From the NCBI GenBank assembly GCA_943912265.1, contig CALTTS010000015.1, positions 17,202-81,201 of the forward strand: a DNA stretch of 64,000 nucleotides. Direction: 5' to 3'. The DNA comes from an uncultured Xanthomonas sp. GTDB lineage: Bacteria > Pseudomonadota > Gammaproteobacteria > Xanthomonadales > Xanthomonadaceae. Below are positions 58,809 to 64,000 of the stretch, piece after piece. The stretch's first letter is position 1, and each line of letters opens with the position of its first letter. The translations under genes and the position numbers were made by a program. The notes under the pieces were generated by a model. The model was not told the origin of the DNA. It saw only the letters and a program-made list of their open reading frames with translations, and did no database searches.

Positions 58809-59444
58809 TCACCACACCAGGTCGTCGGGCACCTGGTACTTCGGATCGGCGTAGGGGTCGTCCGCGGCCGGCGCGTCCGGGTCCACCTTCAGCGCCACCG
58901 CCGGCGGGAACACGGCCTCGGCCTCGGCCAGCGTGGCGGCATCCACCAGCAGGTAGCGGCCGTTGAGCTGGACCACGCCCAGCGCGCCGGCGTTGAGCGC
59001 CTTGAGCTGCTCGGCGGTGACGTAGATGCGCTTGATCTTGCCGCCGTAGGGGAAATGCCGCGCGATCTCGGCCTCGGCCTGGTTGAGCGCCTTGTCCTTG
59101 AGCAGCGCGTCCAGCTTCGCCCGTGCCTCGCGGCGCTGGCGGGCCTCCTCCTGCTTGAGGCGCTCGGCCTCGATGCGCTCTTCCTTCTCGCGCTGCGAGC
59201 GGATCGCGTAGGCCTTGGCCAGGTCGATGTCGCCCTGCGGCCGCGGCTTGTGCGGCGTGCGTGCTTGCGGGCCATCCTTGCGCGGCCCATGCCTGTGCGG
59301 AGCTTGGCCGGGTTTGCCCTCCACACGCGGCTTGGCGTGCGCTGCAGGTTTCTTGCCGCTGCCCGGTGCGGGGGACGGTTTGGCAGGCTTGGGCGCGGGC
59401 TTGAAGCCCAGGCCGAGCAACTGGTCGCGCAGGGTATCGCTCAT
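58809..59444 (-). CDS. DUF2058 family protein (YaiL-like)
   Basis: The 211-residue protein begins with MSDTLRDQLLGLGFKPAPKP, the signature of DUF2058. A long Lys/Pro/Arg/His-rich linker follows (about 20-75), then a charged coiled-coil helix (IRSQREKEERIEAERLKQEE), and a C-terminal domain with YGGKIKRIYVTAEQLKALNA and GRYLLVDAATLAEAEAVFP. The family is a nucleoprotein/polynucleotide-associated protein of unknown role. Start 59444 is preferred over one 8 codons upstream because the family begins here. Confidence 0.88.
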   Translation of the reverse strand: MSDTLRDQLLGLGFKPAPKPAKPSPAPGSGKKPAAHAKPRVEGKPGQAPHRHGPRKDGPQARTPHKPRPQGDIDLAKAYAIRSQREKEERIEAERLKQEEARQRREARAKLDALLKDKALNQAEAEIARHFPYGGKIKRIYVTAEQLKALNAGALGVVQLNGRYLLVDAATLAEAEAVFPPAVALKVDPDAPAADDPYADPKYQVPDDLVW

Positions 59445-59527
59445 GATGCTTGGAAATGCGGGATGCAAGGAGAAAGACGCCGCAACCTTGGCGGCGGCGG
59501 CGGCGACAAGAATGCCCGAAAACCGGC

Positions 59528-59761
59528 TCAGTAGTGCGGCGGCGGCGGTTCGTCGGCCGGGTCGGCGTACAGCGCGGTGCGGACCTTGCGCAGGTCCGCC
59601 AGCAGGTTGCGCAGCAGGTCGGAATTGCGCGCGTTCTCGAGGCGGGCCTCGGCCAGCGCCTCGCTCAGCTCGCTCATCGCCTGTTCCTGGAAGGTCAGGC
59701 GGGTTTCCAGCTCGATCAGGCGCTGTTCGAGCCTGGAATCGGCCGAAGGGCCGTCGAACAT
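59528..59761 (-). CDS. slyX: SlyX family protein
   Basis: The 77-residue protein is almost one coiled coil (LEQRLIELETRLTFQEQAMS, then ELSEALAEAR) and ends with the family-typical proline-rich PADEPPPPHY. E. coli SlyX has 72 residues. The function is unknown. Its ATG is 1 nt after the ugd stop, so it depends on ugd transcription here, unlike the usual slyX-slyD/fkpA neighbourhood; an FKBP gene does lie just beyond ugd. Confidence 0.9.
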   Translation of the reverse strand: MFDGPSADSRLEQRLIELETRLTFQEQAMSELSEALAEARLENARNSDLLRNLLADLRKVRTALYADPADEPPPPHY

Positions 59762-59762
59762 G

Positions 59763-61109
59763 TCAGTGCTCCTGTGCATGCAGCGAGCGCCCCCGCCCGA
59801 TGCCGTAATAGGCCAGCCCGGCCGCTTCCGGCTCGGACGGGTCGTAGAGGTTGCGGCCGTCGAACACCACCGCATCGGCCAGGCGCGCCTTCAGCGAGGC
59901 GAAGTCGGGGCTGCGGAACTGCTTCCACTCGGTGACCACGACCAGCGCGTCGGCGCCTTCCAGCGCCTCCTCGGCCGAACCGCACAGCGCCAGGTCGGCG
60001 CGCTCGCCGAAGATGCGCCGCGCCTCCGCGCCCGCTTCCGGGTCGTAGGCGCGCACCTTGGCGCCGGCATCCCACAGCTGCGCCAGCAGGCGCCGGCTGG
60101 ACGCCTCGCGCATGTCGTCGGTGTCGGGCTTGAACGCCAGCCCCCAGACCGCGAAGGTCTTGCCCTTCACCTCGCCGTCGTAGTGGCGCACGACCAGTTC
60201 GAACAGGTGCCCCTTCTGCGCGGCATTGACCGCTTCGACCGCATCGAGCAGCAGCGGCTTCATCCCGTACTGCTGGGCGATGCGGGACAGCGCCTGCACG
60301 TCCTTGGGGAAGCAGGAGCCACCGTACCCGGCGCCCGGATAGATGAAGTGCCAGCCGATGCGCGGGTCCGAGCCGATGCCGCGGCGCACCTGCTCGATGT
60401 CGGCGCCGACGCGCTCGGCGATGTTGGCGATCTCGTTCATGAAGCTGATCTTGGTGGCCAGCATCGCGTTGGCGGCGTACTTGGTCAGCTCGGCCGCGCG
60501 CACGTCCATCACCACGATGCGCTCGTGGTTGCGGTTGAACGGCGCGTACAGGCGCTTCATCTTCTCGATCGCGGCCGGGCTGGACGCGCCGATCACGATG
60601 CGGTCCGGGCGCATGCAGTCGGCCACCGCGTCGCCTTCCTTCAGGAACTCGGGGTTGGACACTACCTCGAAGGCGATGTCCGCGCCGCGCGCGGCCAGTT
60701 CGGCGGCGACGGCGGCCCGCACCTTGTCGGCGGTGCCGACCGGCACGGTGGACTTGTCGACGATCACCGCCGGCCGCTCGAGGTGCCGGCCGATGCTGCG
60801 CGCCACCGCCAGTACGTACTGCAGGTCGGCGCTGCCGTCCTCGTCCGGTGGCGTGCCGACGGCGATGAACACGACATCGCCATGCGCGATCGCCGGCGCC
60901 GCGTCGGTGGTGAAGCGCAACCGGCCGGCGGCATGGTTGCTTTTCACCATCGGCGCCAGGCCCGGTTCGTAGATCGGCACCACGCCGCGGGCCAGCCCCT
61001 CGACCTTGGCCGCATCGACGTCGACGCAGACCACCTCATGGCCCACTTCGGCCAGGCAGGTGCCGGTGACCAGGCCGACGTAGCCGGTCCCGAAGATCGA
61101 AACGCGCAT
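59763..61109 (-). CDS. ugd: UDP-glucose 6-dehydrogenase
   Basis: The enzyme oxidises UDP-glucose twice to UDP-glucuronate for surface polysaccharides. The 448-residue protein has the NAD motif IFGTGYVGLVTGTCLAEVGH, the catalytic Cys266 in GGSCFPKD with Lys269, SNPEFLKEGDAV, and KISFMNEIANIAE. Length is standard. It lies 17 nt after the FKBP gene and just before slyX on the minus strand. Confidence 0.96.
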   Translation of the reverse strand: MRVSIFGTGYVGLVTGTCLAEVGHEVVCVDVDAAKVEGLARGVVPIYEPGLAPMVKSNHAAGRLRFTTDAAPAIAHGDVVFIAVGTPPDEDGSADLQYVLAVARSIGRHLERPAVIVDKSTVPVGTADKVRAAVAAELAARGADIAFEVVSNPEFLKEGDAVADCMRPDRIVIGASSPAAIEKMKRLYAPFNRNHERIVVMDVRAAELTKYAANAMLATKISFMNEIANIAERVGADIEQVRRGIGSDPRIGWHFIYPGAGYGGSCFPKDVQALSRIAQQYGMKPLLLDAVEAVNAAQKGHLFELVVRHYDGEVKGKTFAVWGLAFKPDTDDMREASSRRLLAQLWDAGAKVRAYDPEAGAEARRIFGERADLALCGSAEEALEGADALVVVTEWKQFRSPDFASLKARLADAVVFDGRNLYDPSEPEAAGLAYYGIGRGRSLHAQEH

Positions 61110-61126
61110 GACGTGCCGGGCCCCGA

Positions 61127-62056
61127 TTACTGGACGCCCAGCAGCTCGACGTCGAAGGTCAGCGCGGCATCCGGGCCGATCGGGCCGCCCGGGGTGCCCT
61201 TGCTGCCGTAAGCCAGCTCGGACGGAATCCAGAAGCGGTACTTGGAACCGACCGGCATCAGCTGCAGGCCTTCGGTCCAGCCGGCGATCACCTGGCCCAG
61301 GCCGAACTCGGCCGGCTGGCCGCGCTGGTAGGAGCTGTCGAACACGGTGCCGTCCAGCAGCTTGCCCTCGTAGTTGACGCGCACGCGGCTGTCGGCGGTG
61401 GGGCGCTGGCCGTTGCCGGCGCGCAGCACCATGTACTGCAGGCCCGACGGCGTGGTGATCACGCCCTTCTCGTTCTTGTTCTTCGCCAGGAACGCGGCGC
61501 CTTCCTCGCGGTTCTTGCCGGTCACTTCGGCCTGCTTGCGCGCGCCGAAGGCCTGCATCACCGCCTGCGCATCGGCCTGGGTCAGCAGCGGCGTGCCATT
61601 GGCGAATGCGGTGCGGACGGCCTGGAACACCACCGGCACGTCGATGTCGTTCTTGATGTTGGCCAGCGCCGGGCCGATCGCGCGGTCGCCGAGCATCAGG
61701 CCGACGTTGGCCTTGTTGACCGGCGCCGGCTGCGTGCCCGGCGCGGCGCCCGGCACGGGCTGGCCCTGGCGCGCGGAAACGCTGGCGCGCAGCGCGCTGT
61801 CGGTGGCCTGGGTGTCGGCATCGCCCAGCAGCGGCTTGCCGCCGGCGATGGCGTTCTCGGTGGCGCGCTGCAGCGCGGCCACGTCGATGTCCTGCGCGAT
61901 CGGCGCGAACGAACGGGCCACGTCGAGGCCGATTGCGTAGCTGACCTTGTCCTTCTCGGTGGTCAGCGAAGTCTTGTCCTGTGCCACAACAGCTCCCGTG
62001 ATCGTGATTGCGCCCAACAGAAGCGACGCCGCGGCGCCGCGCATGCCCATCTTCAT
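61127..62056 (-). CDS. FKBP-type peptidyl-prolyl isomerase (FkpA-like, exported)
   Basis: The 309-residue protein has an N-terminal signal peptide (MKMGMRGAAASLLLGAITIT, with cleavage near AVVAQ) and a C-terminal FKBP domain (about 200-309) with VRVNYEGKLLDGTVFDSSYQ and IPSELAYGSKGTPG. The N-terminal dimerisation part contains two related FKBP_N modules: VSYAIGLDVARSFAPIAQDI, then DVAALQ, and VGLMLGDRAIGPALANIKND, then IDVPVVFQ, each ending in a GGKPLL- or NGTPLL-like block. Most FkpA/Mip proteins have one such module. It is a periplasmic folding helper. Start 62056 gives the signal peptide directly. Confidence 0.92.
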   Translation of the reverse strand: MKMGMRGAAASLLLGAITITGAVVAQDKTSLTTEKDKVSYAIGLDVARSFAPIAQDIDVAALQRATENAIAGGKPLLGDADTQATDSALRASVSARQGQPVPGAAPGTQPAPVNKANVGLMLGDRAIGPALANIKNDIDVPVVFQAVRTAFANGTPLLTQADAQAVMQAFGARKQAEVTGKNREEGAAFLAKNKNEKGVITTPSGLQYMVLRAGNGQRPTADSRVRVNYEGKLLDGTVFDSSYQRGQPAEFGLGQVIAGWTEGLQLMPVGSKYRFWIPSELAYGSKGTPGGPIGPDAALTFDVELLGVQ

Positions 62057-62155
62057 CGTTAGAACCCTAATGGATTTGGTGATCGCGCCCGAGCGCGCCG
62101 CGCATTGTCGCATGGCCGCGCGCCGGCGGCGCTGCCCGCATGCGCCGCGACCGGG

Positions 62156-62767
62156 TCAGCGCGCCGGACGCGGCGCCGCCAGGGCACGCTCGATCGCCAC
62201 CGTCAGGGCAGGATCGTCCGGCGCGGTCCTGCTCGGGAAATCGGCCACCACCCTGCCGTCGCGGCCGATCAGGTACTTGTGGAAATTCCAGCCCGGCGCG
62301 GTGCCGGTGGCGGCGGTCAGCGCCTTGTACAGCGGCGTGGCGTCGGCACCGATCACGTGGACCTTTTCGAACATCGGGAACCTGACCCCGTAGGTCAGCG
62401 TGCAGAACTGCTGGATTTCCTTCTCGCTGCCCGGCTCCTGGCCCTTGAAGTCGTTGGAGGGGAAACCGAGCACGGCGAAGCCCTTGCCGGCGTATTGCCT
62501 GTGCAGGGCCTCCAGCCCTTCGTACTGCGGCGTGAACCCGCACTTGCTGGCGGTGTTGACCACCAGCAGCACGTCGCCGCCGTAGGCTTTCTGCAGGTTG
62601 ACCGGCGTCTTGCCCGCCAGCGGCCGGTACGACAGGTCGAGCAGGCCGGCCGCGGTCGCGGTGCCGGCCGACAGCAGCATGGCCAGCACCAGCAGCGGCG
62701 CACGGAACCCGTGCCGACGTGCGGCGGACGCGGGCCGGCGGTGCGGACGATCGGCGGCGTGTTTCAT
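62156..62767 (-). CDS. Exported glutathione peroxidase family protein
   Basis: The 203-residue protein has a basic N-terminus and a hydrophobic core (APLLVLAMLLSAGTATAA) that looks like a signal peptide, so it is probably periplasmic. The peroxidatic Cys76 is in VVNTASKCGFTPQYEGLEAL, the second motif is FAVLGFPSNDFKGQEPGS, and the third is WNFHKYLIGRDGRVV. Bacterial non-seleno homologues usually take electrons from thioredoxin. The Met used leaves a 22-residue basic lead; an internal start cannot be excluded. It lies 99 nt upstream of the FKBP gene on the same strand. Confidence 0.92.
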   Translation of the reverse strand: MKHAADRPHRRPASAARRHGFRAPLLVLAMLLSAGTATAAGLLDLSYRPLAGKTPVNLQKAYGGDVLLVVNTASKCGFTPQYEGLEALHRQYAGKGFAVLGFPSNDFKGQEPGSEKEIQQFCTLTYGVRFPMFEKVHVIGADATPLYKALTAATGTAPGWNFHKYLIGRDGRVVADFPSRTAPDDPALTVAIERALAAPRPAR

Positions 62768-62828
62768 GCGGGCGTGCTCCGGCGGATGAACGTGGGCGGA
62801 CTATGCCACCGCGCATGCACCCGCGGTG

Positions 62829-62856
62829 TTGACGCCCCGAGTTTTGGTGTTATAGT
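62829..62856 (+). promoter_or_regulatory. Promoter of the GntR-ABC operon
   Basis: TTGACG (62829-62834) and TATAGT (62851-62856) are separated by 16 nt, the best-looking sigma-70 promoter of a protein operon in the window. The -10 box lies inside the inverted repeat described next. Confidence 0.7.
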
Positions 62857-62870
62857 CGCCTACAACACCA
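62845..62870 (+). promoter_or_regulatory. Inverted-repeat operator, probable GntR (YtrA-type) site
   Basis: TGGTGTT (62845-62851) and AACACCA (62864-62870) are exact complements separated by 12 nt. Widely spaced 6-7 nt arms over the -10 region are the usual form of YtrA-subfamily operators. The site lies 21 nt before the first gene of the operon that encodes such a regulator. Confidence 0.75.
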
Positions 62871-62890
62871 GCCAACCAGCGCAGGACGCC

Positions 62891-63160
62891 ATGAACCGAT
62901 CGCTGCCACGCTCCCTGCTCCGCCCCCTCCCCCTCGGAGCCGCGTTGCTGATGCTCGGCAGTGGTGCGGCGCTGGAGGCCGGTGCGGGCCGGGCAGACCT
63001 CGCTCCCGCCGGCCGGGACGAGGCGCACGCCGCGGCCGCAACCGTGGAACAAGCCGAGGACGCCGTCCAGCGCCCGGCCCGGCTGCTCCGGGCCACGTTG
63101 TCGATGCCCTATTTCTCCTTCGCGCAATCCCTGCGTCCGCGAGGTCGATTCCCCCAATGA
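62891..63160 (+). CDS. Small exported hypothetical protein, first gene of GntR-ABC operon
   Basis: The 89-residue protein has a signal-peptide-like N-terminus (basic MNRSLPRSLLRPLPLG, then hydrophobic AALLMLGSGAALEAGA) and an Ala/Arg/Glu-rich mature part with a C-terminal YFSFAQSLRPRGRF. No family is recognised. Its stop overlaps the GntR start by 4 nt, and it follows a strong promoter/operator, so it is probably translated. It could be a small periplasmic or secreted factor linked to the transporter. Confidence 0.6.
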   Translation: MNRSLPRSLLRPLPLGAALLMLGSGAALEAGAGRADLAPAGRDEAHAAAATVEQAEDAVQRPARLLRATLSMPYFSFAQSLRPRGRFPQ

Positions 63161-63525
63161 GCGATATCCAGTGGAGCGATGGCTCCCCCATCTACCGCCA
63201 GCTGAAGGATCGCGTGATCGCGATGATGCTGGACGGGATCATCAAGCCCGGCGACGCCCTGCCCTCGGTACGGCAGGTGGCCGCCGAATACCAGCTCAAC
63301 CCGATCACGGTGTCCCGCGCCTACCAGGAACTGGCCGACGAGAACCTGGTCGAGAAGCGCCGCGGCCTCGGCATGTTCATGACCGAGGAAGCCGCGCAGA
63401 AACTTCGCGGCAACGAACGCGAACGCTTCCTGCGCGACGAATGGCCGGCCGTGCACGAACGCATCCAGCGGCTGGGACTGTCGCTGCGCGATCTCCTCGA
63501 ATCCAACGGAACCACCACGCCATGA
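63157..63525 (+). CDS. GntR-family regulator, YtrA subfamily
   Basis: The 122-residue protein has a GntR winged HTH (PIYRQLKDRVIAMMLDGIIK, PSVRQVAAEYQLNPITVSRA, ADENLVEKRRGLGMFM) and only a short C-terminal helical dimerisation part. That is the YtrA subfamily, which usually represses adjacent ABC transporter operons. It is flanked by 4-nt overlaps on both sides, and a matching operator covers the operon promoter. Confidence 0.93.
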   Translation: MSDIQWSDGSPIYRQLKDRVIAMMLDGIIKPGDALPSVRQVAAEYQLNPITVSRAYQELADENLVEKRRGLGMFMTEEAAQKLRGNERERFLRDEWPAVHERIQRLGLSLRDLLESNGTTTP

Positions 63526-64000
63526 ATGCCACTCTCCAGGATGATGTTGTCCGCGACCAGACCGTCGTGTCCGCACGCGGCCTGCGCAAGGCCTACAAGC
63601 ACAAGCCGGCGCTGGACGGCGCCAGCTTCGAGATCGGCGCCGGCCGCATCGTCGGCCTGATCGGCCCGAACGGCGCCGGCAAGACCACCGCGCTGAAGGC
63701 CATCCTCGGCCTGACCGGGTTCGAGGGCGAGCTGAGGGTGCTGGGCATGGACCCGCGCCGCCAGCGCGACGAACTGATGCGCGAGGTCTGCTTCATCGCC
63801 GACGTGGCCGTGCTGCCGCGCTGGATCAAGGTGAAGGAGGCGGTGGATTTCGTCGCCGGCGTGCACCCGCGCTTCGACCGCGCCAAATGCGAGCGCTTCC
63901 TCGCCAGCACCCAGCTCAAGCCGGAGCTGCGCGTGCGCGAGATGTCCAAGGGCATGATCGTGCAGCTGCACCTGGCCCTGGTGATGGCCATCGACGCGCG
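63522..64000 (+). CDS. ABC transporter ATP-binding protein (partial)
   Basis: The first 159 residues are visible; the gene runs off the right edge. Walker A is GLIGPNGAGKTTALKAIL (45-62). The signature region reads REMSKGMIVQLHLAL, where MSKGM replaces the usual LSGGQ, as is common in YtrB-type ATPases. The following genes, presumably permease components, are outside the window. Co-occurrence with a YtrA-type regulator suggests a stress- or cell-envelope-related exporter. Confidence 0.92.
   Translation, partial: MNATLQDDVVRDQTVVSARGLRKAYKHKPALDGASFEIGAGRIVGLIGPNGAGKTTALKAILGLTGFEGELRVLGMDPRRQRDELMREVCFIADVAVLPRWIKVKEAVDFVAGVHPRFDRAKCERFLASTQLKPELRVREMSKGMIVQLHLALVMAIDA

Overview
The window is GC-rich chromosomal DNA, most likely from a member of the Xanthomonadaceae (Xanthomonas, Lysobacter or Luteimonas lineage). 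The pointers are a kynurenine-pathway block (3-hydroxyanthranilate dioxygenase, kynureninase, kynurenine monooxygenase) next to sbcB, a methionine synthase split into two genes, a very large NAD-glutamate dehydrogenase, and conserved gammaproteobacterial genes (DUF1249, DUF2058, slyX, ppsR/ppsA, orn, rpsF-rpsR-rplI-dnaB). The assignment is inferred from gene content, not computed.

Layout. 1-1,900 is the edge of a mobile element: a partial coiled-coil gene, then a minus-strand operon encoding a DUF3653 (XafT/VC1465-like) protein, a small unknown protein and a ribbon-helix-helix/SEC-C protein. A half dif-like site lies inside the DUF3653 gene. 1,896-2,530 holds a perfect tandem duplication of tRNA-Ala(GGC)-tRNA-Glu(TTC), each copy with its own promoter and terminator. 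2,539-8,664 is housekeeping: DUF1249, divergent ppsR/ppsA, an MscS channel coupled to ppsA, orn and tadA. 8,708-16,182 is a five-gene MexEF-OprN-like efflux operon that includes two SDR-type proteins; a LysR gene is divergent from it. 17,700-22,856 carries an OmpA lipoprotein, photolyase, dnaB, and the ribosomal operon rpsF-rpsR-rplI.

23,312-27,438 is a LysR regulator, a frameshifted NAD-formate dehydrogenase, a DyP peroxidase with an encapsulin-targeting tail, and the encapsulin shell protein. 27,783-37,635 covers an IscA-like protein, asnS, PaiB, an SDR, carbonic anhydrase, the kynurenine genes, sbcB and DUF2461. 37,640-39,518 is a visibly more A+T-rich islet with a GlxA-type regulator and a small monooxygenase. 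39,519-46,326 runs gdh, nadK and a 5'-nucleotidase on the minus strand. 46,758-51,125 is an AcrAB-like pump without an outer membrane gene.

51,216-56,029 is the methionine synthase operon. An ArsR-methyltransferase fusion regulator comes first, behind a perfect 30-bp palindrome that overlaps its promoter and ribosome binding site, followed by the two halves of MetH; every junction overlaps by 4 nt. 56,052-62,767 has YitT, an MFS transporter, a thioesterase, DUF2058, slyX, ugd, an FKBP isomerase and a glutathione peroxidase. The window ends in a YtrA-type GntR/ABC transporter operon whose first gene is a small exported protein and whose promoter is overlapped by an inverted-repeat operator.

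Most genes are ordinary. The best leads are the half dif site in a XafT-like gene, the formate dehydrogenase-DyP-encapsulin cluster with its frameshift, the self-contained SAM/SAH-type regulatory unit in front of split metH, and the small exported protein that opens the GntR-ABC operon.
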